Source of the DNA: an uncultured Clostridia bacterium
Lineage (GTDB): Bacteria; Bacillota; Clostridia; TANB77; CAG-508
Assembly: GCA_947626885.1 (NCBI GenBank)
Contig: CANQTX010000007.1
Location: 1-57,903, forward strand
Length of the DNA: 57,903 nt
Direction of reading: 5' to 3'
Shown piece by piece: positions 5,417 through 13,081 of this stretch. Each line of letters opens with the position of its first letter. Position 1 is the stretch's first letter. The notes under the pieces were generated by a model that did not search any database, had not been told where the DNA came from, and was given only the letters and a program-made list of their open reading frames with translations. The position numbers and the translations under genes are program-made.

Positions 5417-7084
5417 TTAAAAAATTCCTACAATTTCTTCATTTTCATCTATATCAATACTTTCTGATGCAGGAATTTTAGGAAGCCCCGGCATTGTAAA
5501 TATTTTTCCTGTTTTAACAACAATAAATTCTGCACCTGTTTTAACAAATACCTCACTAACATGAATTTTAAATGGTTCTTTACACTCTAAGTTTTTAGGA
5601 TCATCTGAAAATGAATATTGTGTTTTTGCCATGCAAACAGGATAATTGCTAAAACCTAATTTTTCTATTTGTACAATTTGTTCTAATGCTTCTTCTGTAT
5701 ATTCCACACCTGTGGCTCCATATACTTGGGTTACTACTTTTTCTATTTTTGTTTTAATGGTATCTTCATCATTATAAATCAATTTCACATCATGTTCTTT
5801 ATTATGATCTGCTAGAGCAACAACTTTATTTGCTAAATCTACTGCACCTTCTCCACCTTTTGCCCAAACTTCTGCTAAACTTAATTCCACACCAACTGCT
5901 TGTAACTTGTCTTTCAAAAAAGCAATTTCTTCGTCTGTATCTTGTTGGAAATGATTGATAGCAACAATTGGCTGAATACCATACACATCCCTAATATTAG
6001 ATACATGCCTTAACAAATTTTCTATACCATTGGCTAATGCAGGTATATTTTTCTTGGTACATTCTTCCACACTAGCACCGCCATGATATTTTAAGGCTTT
6101 TAATGTCGCAACACAAACAGCTACTTGTGGTTGTAATCCAGTTTTTCTACACTTAATATTAACAAATTTTTCTGCACCTAAATCTGCACCAAAACCTGCT
6201 TCTGTGACAGTATAATCTCCTAATTTTAATGCTAATTTTGTAGCTATAACGCTATTGCATCCGTGAGCAATATTAGCAAAAGGACCACCATGAATAATTG
6301 CTAAATTATGTTCTAAAGTTTGTACCATGTTAGGATTTAATGCTTCCTTTAATAAAACGGTTAATGCCCCTTCTGCCTTTAGTTGTTTTACTGTTATTGG
6401 TTCATCACTTTCATTATAACCTACTATAATATTTCCAATTCTTCGTTTTAAGTCTTCTAAATCACTTGCTAAGCAAAAAACAGCCATAATTTCTGAAGCA
6501 ACGGAAATATCAAATCCATCCTCCCTTGGAACCATGTTTTTTTCTTTTGAAAGTCCTACTTCTACTGTTCTTAGGGCTCTATCATTTAAATCTACACATC
6601 TCTTCCAAATAACTTTTTTAAATTGTAATGCATTTCCAAAATAAATATGATTATCAATAATAGCAGATAGTAAATTATTCGCAGTGGTTATAGCATGAAT
6701 ATCTCCTGTAAAATGTAAATTAATATCTTCCATAGGAGCCACTTGTGCATATCCTCCACCTGTAGCACCACCTTTAATTCCAAAAACAGGTCCTAATGAA
6801 GGTTCCCTTAAAGCTAACACAGATTTTTTCCCAATTCTATTTAAAGCATCTGATAATCCTATGGCTACTGTTGTTTTTCCTTCTCCCAATGGTGTTGGAT
6901 TAATAGAAGTAACCAATATTAATTTTCCATTTTTCTTATTTTCTACTTTTTTGATAAAATTCTTTGAAATTTTAGCTTTATATTTTCCATATAAATCTAT
7001 ATCATCTTCTGTAATACCATATTTTTCAGCAACCTTTGTTATTTTTTCTAAAGGTACACTTTTTGCAATTTCTATATCTTTCAT
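5417..7084 (-). CDS. fhs: Formate-tetrahydrofolate ligase
   Basis: 555 residues, the usual length for the family. It joins formate, ATP and tetrahydrofolate to give 10-formyl-THF in the cytosol, feeding purine synthesis and the methyl branch of the Wood-Ljungdahl pathway. The P-loop-like motif TPLGEGKTT is at residues 64-72, followed by LREPSLGPVFGIKGGATGGG and HFTGDIHAITTANNLL, all diagnostic. The C-terminal MPGLPKIPASE is also typical. The start is the only reasonable ATG, though its ribosome site is weak (a GGAG lies about 35 bases upstream, with AGAGAAA nearer). It is the last gene of the long minus-strand run, 93 bp after the DUF212 gene. fhs alone does not prove acetogenesis. Confidence 0.97.
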   Translation of the reverse strand: MKDIEIAKSVPLEKITKVAEKYGITEDDIDLYGKYKAKISKNFIKKVENKKNGKLILVTSINPTPLGEGKTTVAIGLSDALNRIGKKSVLALREPSLGPVFGIKGGATGGGYAQVAPMEDINLHFTGDIHAITTANNLLSAIIDNHIYFGNALQFKKVIWKRCVDLNDRALRTVEVGLSKEKNMVPREDGFDISVASEIMAVFCLASDLEDLKRRIGNIIVGYNESDEPITVKQLKAEGALTVLLKEALNPNMVQTLEHNLAIIHGGPFANIAHGCNSVIATKLALKLGDYTVTEAGFGADLGAEKFVNIKCRKTGLQPQVAVCVATLKALKYHGGASVEECTKKNIPALANGIENLLRHVSNIRDVYGIQPIVAINHFQQDTDEEIAFLKDKLQAVGVELSLAEVWAKGGEGAVDLANKVVALADHNKEHDVKLIYNDEDTIKTKIEKVVTQVYGATGVEYTEEALEQIVQIEKLGFSNYPVCMAKTQYSFSDDPKNLECKEPFKIHVSEVFVKTGAEFIVVKTGKIFTMPGLPKIPASESIDIDENEEIVGIF

Positions 7085-7177
7085 ATTTCTCTTTGTACTA
7101 GTATATTTCTTAGTACTTCTCCTTTTTTATTAAATTTAATATATGCCACACCGATGATACCTTATTTTATTGAGCTT

Positions 7178-7618
7178 TTAGGCTAATGCTCCTACAACAA
7201 ATCCTATGATAGCTCCCACAAAAACCTGTATTGGTGTATGTCCTAAGACTTCTACCAATTTTTCTTGCACCTCCACTGTAGTAAGTCCTGGTGTTTCTAA
7301 TAGCTTATTTAGAATTCTCGCTTGTCGCCCAGCAGCTCGCCTAACACCTGCTGCATCATACATAACAATACATGACATAATAATAGCTATAGCAAAAATG
7401 CCACTATCAAATCCATATTCTTTTCCTACCAAAGTAGCTAGTGAACACACAACGGCAGAATGAGAACTTGGCATTCCCCCTGCACCAATAATACGTTTAA
7501 CATTTAATTTTTTATGGATGATTAAATCAATAATCACTTTATAGCTCTGAATAAGGAACCATAACAATGCTGGTATGTATATGCTTTTATTCGAAATAAT
7601 ATCTTTTAAAACTTCCAT
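7178..7618 (-). CDS. Divergent PAP2-family membrane protein (DUF212, YuiD-like)
   Basis: 146 residues with four or so membrane helices. The motif GGMPSSHSA (residues 47-55) and YDAAGVRRAAGRQA (87-100) are the divergent acid-phosphatase/vanadium-haloperoxidase (PAP2) signatures of the DUF212 family. Substrate unknown; a lipid phosphate is possible. It follows xseB by 6 bp and is probably co-transcribed with xseA-xseB. Confidence 0.9.
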   Translation of the reverse strand: MEVLKDIISNKSIYIPALLWFLIQSYKVIIDLIIHKKLNVKRIIGAGGMPSSHSAVVCSLATLVGKEYGFDSGIFAIAIIMSCIVMYDAAGVRRAAGRQARILNKLLETPGLTTVEVQEKLVEVLGHTPIQVFVGAIIGFVVGALA

Positions 7619-7624
7619 ATTGCT

Positions 7625-7858
7625 TTATTCTTCTGTAACGAAGTTCTCCTCCTTTATCTCATCATCTTTTTGAATTAAGATTGATATTCTCTTTTCTGCA
7701 TTTTCTAGTTTTTCGTTACATTGTTTAGAAATAGCCATTCCTTCTTCAAATAATTTTACAGAATCATCTAAAGATAATTGCTCTTTTTCTAACATTGTTG
7801 TAATTTCCTCTAATTTTTCCATTAATGCTTCAAAATTTAAATCTTCACTTTTACTCAT
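7625..7858 (-). CDS. xseB: Exodeoxyribonuclease VII small subunit
   Basis: 77 residues, the normal size. LNFEALMEKLEEITTMLEKE followed by SLDDSVKLFEEGMAISKQC is the helical-hairpin signature of XseB. Several copies bind the large subunit XseA to form a processive single-strand DNA nuclease with both polarities. xseA lies in the same operon, separated from it by one small membrane-protein gene. Confidence 0.95.
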   Translation of the reverse strand: MSKSEDLNFEALMEKLEEITTMLEKEQLSLDDSVKLFEEGMAISKQCNEKLENAEKRISILIQKDDEIKEENFVTEE

Positions 7859-7879
7859 CTTTGTATTTCATCCTCTTTT

Positions 7880-8410
7880 CTAATAATCTACTTCCACTGT
7901 TTTGCTTTCTAAATTGACTTTAAAGTAATTTTTAACAATGGCTGAAGCTTTTGAAATAACAGCAATAATGTATTCTCCCTGCTCATTAACTGAATCACAC
8001 CTAAAACTTACTGTATCATCTTCACCCCATTTTTCTTTTACCAATGCAATTGCTTGCTCTTTTTTTTCTGTCGAACCATTATCAGAATCATCTTCATAGG
8101 CAATAGATGAAGCATTTCCTGTTTGACTAGTATTAGTAGATGTACCAGTAGCTTCAGGGTGAGTTGCTACATCATTGGTTATGGATATATTTTGCTGATT
8201 TTGTTCTTCTACTATATGATTCTCTTCTTCTGTTGTTTCTGATGTATCTTCTTCTAAGACTTTTTCTTCCTCAAACATGATTTCATTTTCGTTATTCTTG
8301 GGATAATTTCCTTTTTCTACTTTGCTTTTTATATCAAATAGCATAAAGAACGTAATAGCAACAACAATAACACATACACCTGGAATGATAAATTTTAAAT
8401 TCTTTTTCAT
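7880..8410 (-). CDS. Membrane-anchored hypothetical protein inserted between xseA and xseB
   Basis: 176 residues. The start is taken at 8410, where GGGGG precedes ATG by 7 bases; an upstream in-frame extension has no such site. Residues 1-5 are basic, about 6-28 form one membrane helix (FIIPGVCVIVVAITFFMLF), and a Glu/Thr/Asn/Ser-rich low-complexity linker spans about 35-110. A small C-terminal domain (about 115-176, EQAIALVKEKWGEDDTVSFRCDSVNE...YFKVNLESKTVEVDY) has a PepSY-like pattern of one helix followed by beta strands. It would face the outside. No known function; its place in the operon suggests co-expression only. Confidence 0.75.
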   Translation of the reverse strand: MKKNLKFIIPGVCVIVVAITFFMLFDIKSKVEKGNYPKNNENEIMFEEEKVLEEDTSETTEEENHIVEEQNQQNISITNDVATHPEATGTSTNTSQTGNASSIAYEDDSDNGSTEKKEQAIALVKEKWGEDDTVSFRCDSVNEQGEYIIAVISKASAIVKNYFKVNLESKTVEVDY

Positions 8411-8475
8411 TGTTTTTCCCCCTTTTATTTCATAAATATCAAATCCCATTTTTCATATGAATTCTATCGAAAATT

Positions 8476-9663
8476 TTATAAAACTTTTGCAGATATTTTT
8501 CCATCCTGAAAACGAATCGTAATTTTCATATCTTTTTCCAATTGCTCAGCTCTTGTTATAATTTTTCCTTGCATTTCTGTTAAACTATATCCTCTTGTTA
8601 ATGTTTTTAAAGGGCTTAAAGCATCTAATTTTGCTATTTGCTTTATCATTTGCGTTTTTGCCTCTTCTATTTTTTTCATGGTATTATTTTCCATAGTTTT
8701 TATATTGTTATCTATATGTAAATAATATTCATTTATTCTCTGCAAAGGAGATTGATATATACTTGCCTTTAAACATTTCTCATAACGTAAACGCATCAAT
8801 TCTGTTTTTCTCTTTAAAGACATTTTTAATCTTCTTTCATATAGATATATTGTTTGCTTCAAATCTTGTACATCAGCAACAGCCAATTCAGCAGCAGCCG
8901 ATGGTGTTGGTGCTCTTAAATCTGCAACAAAATCTGCTATTGTAAAATCTGTTTCATGCCCCACCGCAGAAATAACTGGTAATGCAGAATCATAAATAGC
9001 TCTTGCCACTATTTCTTCATTAAATGGCCATAGGTCTTCTAATGAACCTCCTCCTCTTGCTAAAATAATTACATCGGCCAATTGTTTTTCATTCATAATG
9101 CGAATTGCATTAGCAATTTTGGTACTAGCTCCTTCTCCTTGAACAGGTACAGGTAAAAGTCTTATATATACATTCGGATTTCTTCTTGTCGAAACATTAA
9201 TAATATCTCTAATAACAGCACCTGTATTAGAAGTTAATACTCCAATAATATTGGGCATAAATGGTATTTTCTTTTTATGTTTTTCATCAAATAATCCCTC
9301 TATTTCTAATTTTTTCTTTAATTTTTCATATTCTGTATAGAGATTTCCCATACCATCTTCCTGTATCGCTTTACAATAAATTTGGTAAATACCATCTCTT
9401 TCAAAAACAGAAACACTTCCTAAAACAATTACACGCATTCCATCTTTAGGCAAAAAATTTAAAGTAGCAGTTGCGGTTTTGAACATAACACATTTAATAA
9501 GGGATTTTTCATCTTTTAATGTGAAATACATATGACCTGTATAATGATGCTTAAAATTGGAAATTTCACCCTTTACTAATACATTATTTAAATACGCATC
9601 CTCTGCTACTTTTTCTTTAACATATCGGTTTAATTCTGTTACAGAAATAGGATCAATTTTCAT
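8476..9663 (-). CDS. xseA: Exodeoxyribonuclease VII large subunit
   Basis: 395 residues when started at 9663, where GGAGAAG lies 5 bases upstream inside the end of nusB; an ATG 12 bases earlier overlaps that site. The N-terminal OB-fold binds single-stranded DNA (VKGEISNFKHHYTGHMYFTLKD). The catalytic domain shows GVLTSNTGAVIRD, ARGGGSLEDLWPFNEE and SAVGHETDFTIADFVADLRAPTPSAAAE, followed by a coiled-coil C-terminal part. It overlaps nusB by 11 bases, indicating translational coupling. Confidence 0.96.
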   Translation of the reverse strand: MKIDPISVTELNRYVKEKVAEDAYLNNVLVKGEISNFKHHYTGHMYFTLKDEKSLIKCVMFKTATATLNFLPKDGMRVIVLGSVSVFERDGIYQIYCKAIQEDGMGNLYTEYEKLKKKLEIEGLFDEKHKKKIPFMPNIIGVLTSNTGAVIRDIINVSTRRNPNVYIRLLPVPVQGEGASTKIANAIRIMNEKQLADVIILARGGGSLEDLWPFNEEIVARAIYDSALPVISAVGHETDFTIADFVADLRAPTPSAAAELAVADVQDLKQTIYLYERRLKMSLKRKTELMRLRYEKCLKASIYQSPLQRINEYYLHIDNNIKTMENNTMKKIEEAKTQMIKQIAKLDALSPLKTLTRGYSLTEMQGKIITRAEQLEKDMKITIRFQDGKISAKVL

Positions 9664-10081
9664 AATCTTCTCCATTTAACCTTTTCTCTTTCACAATACT
9701 TGCTAAAATACCATTAATAAATACCGGTGCAGACTCATCAGCATATTTTTTGGCAAGCTCTACCACCTCATTAATAGCAACTTTATAAGGTATATGATTG
9801 TATATCATCTCATATATGGCAATCTTGATAAGACTAATATTAATTTTTGAAATACGATTCATACTCCAATTTTCTTTTAGATTATGGGAAATCAAAAGAT
9901 AAATGTCATCTGCATGCTCTTCCAATCCATTCTTAATATCTCTTAAATATAGCTTCACTTTCTCGTTTGTAATTTGATTGTTTTCTATAAAAATTTCAAA
10001 TTGCTCTGCTGTATTCTCTTTTTGTATTTCCATTTCATAAACCAATTTGAAAGCTAGCTCTCTCATGGCAGATCTTTGCAT
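9653..10081 (-). CDS. nusB: Transcription antitermination factor NusB
   Basis: 142 residues, all helical, as usual. RSAMRELAFKLVYEMEIQ at the N-terminus and PYKVAINEVVELAKKYADESAPVFINGILASI at the C-terminus are family signatures. NusB with NusE binds boxA RNA and supports rRNA transcription. It lies between the Asp23/AmaP genes and xseA, a common arrangement in Clostridia (asp23-nusB-xseA-xseB). Confidence 0.96.
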   Translation of the reverse strand: MQRSAMRELAFKLVYEMEIQKENTAEQFEIFIENNQITNEKVKLYLRDIKNGLEEHADDIYLLISHNLKENWSMNRISKINISLIKIAIYEMIYNHIPYKVAINEVVELAKKYADESAPVFINGILASIVKEKRLNGEDYEN

Positions 10082-10090
10082 GATTTCCTC

Positions 10091-10303
10091 CTAAAACCTA
10101 TCAATAAATTCCTTTAACTTTTCTTTAACACTTGACTTATTTTTTTGCACATAATTGCCAATTACAATACCTGCTAATATAATGACGATATATACTAATA
10201 TCGTATATATTCTAGTAAAGCATAAAATTAAGGCAATAATTCCTCCCATAATAGCTCCACCATAGTTTTCAAAAAGCTCTTTTAAACTATTTTTTTCATT
10301 CAT
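10091..10303 (-). CDS. Small membrane protein of the Asp23/AmaP cluster (DUF2273)
   Basis: 70 residues: an amphipathic start, two close membrane helices (about 14-53) and a basic C-terminal tail. The shape and position right after amaP match DUF2273 proteins, which occur with Asp23/Gls24 genes. It probably helps anchor the Asp23 layer to the membrane (inference). Confidence 0.8.
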   Translation of the reverse strand: MNEKNSLKELFENYGGAIMGGIIALILCFTRIYTILVYIVIILAGIVIGNYVQKNKSSVKEKLKEFIDRF

Positions 10304-10309
10304 TTTGCA

Positions 10310-10930
10310 TTACGCCTCCTCTGTTTGATTTTTTTCTTCCTGTTCTTCTTTCGTGTTAACTGTTTCCAATTTATTCTCTGGTGACGGTAAGCCTTTCACT
10401 TTTTTAGAAGTAATATTTTTGATGCGAATATTAACTTCTTTTACTTCTAAATCTGCTGTTTTTCTCATTGCTTCTTTAATTTTATCCTGTAATTCTGCTG
10501 AAATATCTTTTAGCATAACATCTCTACTAACAACTGTAGTAACATATACGATTAGATTTTTATTTTTATCTAATATTGTTTTACTAGAAATAAATTCTGT
10601 TCCTGGAATTTCTTTTGCTACACTAGCAATCATATTTTCTAAACTTTCTTTAGAAATAACCAATTTGCCACTTGTATTTTCTAAAATAATCCCTTCTTTT
10701 CCCGTATTCGTTGGTTGACTTGTAAAAAATAATCCTTTTAAAGCAAATATAATTAAAACCATCGCTATACCAATAATAATTTTAATATCCACATGATTCA
10801 TCAATAAAGTCATTTTTCCAGTAATATAAGTAGCTGGTATAATATCTGCTACTACTAAAATGAAAATCATGGAAGTAACTAAAATAATAATAGAAAATAT
10901 TTTTAAAGCAAATTTGTCTAAAAACTTCAT
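10310..10930 (-). CDS. amaP: Alkaline shock membrane anchor protein AmaP
   Basis: 206 residues. The start at 10930 follows GGGGGA by 8 bases; five codons further upstream another ATG lacks a site. Two N-terminal membrane helices (about 8-32 and 48-70) are followed by a cytosolic Asp23-like domain (about 90-180, ISKESLENMIASVAKEI...VYVTTVVSRDVMLKDISAELQDKIKEAM). The acidic C-terminus carries Glu repeats. AmaP tethers Asp23 to the membrane in Staphylococcus. It sits between asp23 and DUF2273. Confidence 0.88.
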   Translation of the reverse strand: MKFLDKFALKIFSIIILVTSMIFILVVADIIPATYITGKMTLLMNHVDIKIIIGIAMVLIIFALKGLFFTSQPTNTGKEGIILENTSGKLVISKESLENMIASVAKEIPGTEFISSKTILDKNKNLIVYVTTVVSRDVMLKDISAELQDKIKEAMRKTADLEVKEVNIRIKNITSKKVKGLPSPENKLETVNTKEEQEEKNQTEEA

Positions 10931-10948
10931 GATTAATTCCCCCATATC

Positions 10949-11362
10949 TTATTCTTCGTTTGCTTCTGCATTTTCTTCTTTTTCTTCTTTATCCGATAAA
11001 GCATGCACTCCTTGAACATGTACATTTACTTCCAATACTTTTAATCCTGTCATAGTTTCCACTGATTTTTTTACACGTGTTTGTATTTCAAAAGCAACAT
11101 CTGGAATTCTAGCACCATATTCGACAATAATATTAACATCAATTTTTGCGCTTTTTCCCTCTACATCTACTTTAATTCCTTTTGTAAAATTTTTTCTTCC
11201 ACTAAGTGCCTCTGTAAATCCAGCAAATCCGCCTGACATTCCATATACACCCTGTACTTCTGAAACAGCTATACCAGCATAAGTAGCAACAGCTTCATTA
11301 GCTATTTTTATTGTATCATTTTCCTCAACTGAAATTTCTTCTAAATTTTTATTTTCTTCCAT
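10949..11362 (-). CDS. Asp23/Gls24 family envelope stress protein
   Basis: 137 residues. IANEAVATYAGIAVSEVQGVYGMSGG, then IKVDVEGKSAKIDVNIIVEYGARIPDVAFEIQTRVKKSVETMTGL, is a full Asp23/Gls24 domain. The C-terminus is acidic. The protein forms a membrane-associated network through AmaP and is linked to envelope stress. It is the first gene of the asp23-amaP-DUF2273-nusB-xseA-xseB unit, with its own promoter. Confidence 0.95.
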   Translation of the reverse strand: MEENKNLEEISVEENDTIKIANEAVATYAGIAVSEVQGVYGMSGGFAGFTEALSGRKNFTKGIKVDVEGKSAKIDVNIIVEYGARIPDVAFEIQTRVKKSVETMTGLKVLEVNVHVQGVHALSDKEEKEENAEANEE

Positions 11363-11393
11363 AAATTATACCTCCCAAAAATTTATTATAATA

Positions 11394-11422
11394 AGTATAT
11401 CAGTATAATGCAAATTTGACAA
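11394..11422 (-). promoter_or_regulatory. Promoter of the asp23-nusB-xseA operon
   Basis: On the minus strand: TTGTCA (11422-11417), 17-bp spacer, TATACT (11399-11394). It is 32 bases upstream of the asp23 start and just beyond the end of fmt. Confidence 0.65.
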
Positions 11423-11450
11423 GCATTTTATTGCGAATTATATAAAACAT

Positions 11451-12428
11451 TTATTCAAATTTTTCTCCTAGGGCTATTTTATTCCCTCTTAAAAAATCAT
11501 TAATTTTCATACGTTTCGCATTTTCACCTTGAATCTCTATAACAGAAATAATACCATCTTTTGTTTTGATAAATAATCCTATTTTTTCATCTGCTAACAA
11601 TACACTTCCATTTTTTGCTGTTTGGTAAGATAATATTTCTTTATCTTGTATCATATTTTTAAAATCTGTTTCTGTTATTGCTTGCACTTTCCAAAATTTT
11701 ATTTTTTTATGATTCAATAACGCATATGTTCCCATCATAGGATTAAAACCTCGTGTAAGATTTTTTATCGCTATACTAGTTTGTGTTTCCCATTGAATTT
11801 TCGTCATTTCACGATTTAACATGGGTGCTAATGTATAATTCTCTCCTTGTGGCTTTCTTTGAACAGTTTTTTGTTCAATTTGTTTTATACTTTCTAATAA
11901 TAATTTTGCTCCCATAGTTGATAATCTTTTCCATAATTCGCCTGTTGTCTCCTCTTCTCCTATGGGAGTTTCTTCTTGCATAATAATATCTCCTGCATCC
12001 ATTTTTTCATTTAAATACATAATGGTTACACCTGTTGTTTTATCACCATTAATAATTGCCCATTGAATAGGAGCAGAACCTCTATATTTAGGTAGTAGTG
12101 AGGGATGTACATTGATACATCCATGTACTGGTACATCTAATATGGTTTTAGGTAGAATACCACCATAAGAAACTACACAGATTAGCTCTGGTGCCATTTT
12201 TTTTACTATATCTTGAAATTCCTCATTGTGAACTATTTTTTCTGGCTGATATAATGGTAAGTTTTTCTCTATGGCATATTCCTTTACTGGAGATAATATT
12301 ACTTTTCTTTTTCTTCCAGATGGCCTATCTGGTTGTGTAACAACACCACAGATCTCGTGTCCTGCTTGATACAATATATCTAAAGATTCTCTAGAAAAGT
12401 CTGGTGTTCCCATAAACAATATTCTCAT
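11451..12428 (-). CDS. fmt: Methionyl-tRNA formyltransferase
   Basis: 325 residues, the usual length. It formylates initiator Met-tRNA using 10-formyl-THF. MRILFMGTPDFS opens the Rossmann-like domain. The catalytic region INVHPSLLPKYRGSAPIQ gives the conserved Asn and His, and MDAGDII supplies the Asp. The C-terminal OB-like domain spans about 205-315. It lies 25 bp after def, as in most bacteria. Confidence 0.97.
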   Translation of the reverse strand: MRILFMGTPDFSRESLDILYQAGHEICGVVTQPDRPSGRKRKVILSPVKEYAIEKNLPLYQPEKIVHNEEFQDIVKKMAPELICVVSYGGILPKTILDVPVHGCINVHPSLLPKYRGSAPIQWAIINGDKTTGVTIMYLNEKMDAGDIIMQEETPIGEEETTGELWKRLSTMGAKLLLESIKQIEQKTVQRKPQGENYTLAPMLNREMTKIQWETQTSIAIKNLTRGFNPMMGTYALLNHKKIKFWKVQAITETDFKNMIQDKEILSYQTAKNGSVLLADEKIGLFIKTKDGIISVIEIQGENAKRMKINDFLRGNKIALGEKFE

Positions 12429-12453
12429 TTTTTCTATTTTCCTTTTCTAACTA

Positions 12454-12969
12454 TTATTTATTTTTGTTTTTTCTATTTTCTTGTATCTCTTTTTTACGCT
12501 CTGGTGTAATAACTTCTAATGTTCCTGGCTCTACTTTATCCGTAAACACAATTCCATTTAAATGATCTATTTCATGACATAATGCTTGTGCTAATAAATC
12601 TTTTGCTTCTAGTTTTACTTTTTTACCATCTAAATCCAAAGCTTCCACAACCACTTCCTTAGGGCGAATAACTTTTCCAAACTGATTAGGGAAACTTAAA
12701 CAACCTTCTTCTACCTCTTGCTTTCCTTTTTCTTTTATAATCACGGGATTAATTAAGGTAAATTGCATACCCTCTTCATATAAATCTATTACAATAATTC
12801 TTTTTAATACACCTACTTGTGGACCAGCTATTCCTAATCCATCCCATTTGTGCATTGTTTCTAACATATCTGCTGCTAATTCTTTTATCTTATCATCAAT
12901 AACTTCAATTTCCCTTGAATGTTTTCTTAAAATTTCATCATTATCATATCTTAAATTTCTAATTGCCAT
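12454..12969 (-). CDS. def: Peptide deformylase
   Basis: 171 residues. The three metal-site motifs are present: GLGIAGPQVG (motif 1, with Gly where Ala is usual), EEGCLSFP (motif 2, metal Cys) and ALCHEIDHLNG (motif 3, two metal His and the catalytic Glu). It removes the N-terminal formyl group from nascent proteins. It lies upstream of fmt in one unit, 113 bp after priA. Confidence 0.97.
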   Translation of the reverse strand: MAIRNLRYDNDEILRKHSREIEVIDDKIKELAADMLETMHKWDGLGIAGPQVGVLKRIIVIDLYEEGMQFTLINPVIIKEKGKQEVEEGCLSFPNQFGKVIRPKEVVVEALDLDGKKVKLEAKDLLAQALCHEIDHLNGIVFTDKVEPGTLEVITPERKKEIQENRKNKNK

Positions 12970-13081
12970 ATTTTACCTCTTTTACTTTCTTTTTTATTTA
13001 TTAAACAATTGACACAATATACAACCAATATCATTACTTTTCTACTATTATTATGGTATTCTCGTCATGCCATTTCTGTTA

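Noticed and set aside
6861..7133. 90-codon plus-strand frame
   Set aside because: Antisense to the N-terminal part of fhs, whose P-loop is unambiguous.
7085..7177. Tetrahydrofolate riboswitch before fhs
   Set aside because: The 93-base leader lacks the conserved THF-riboswitch core segments; only a weak ribosome site and a small inverted repeat are seen.
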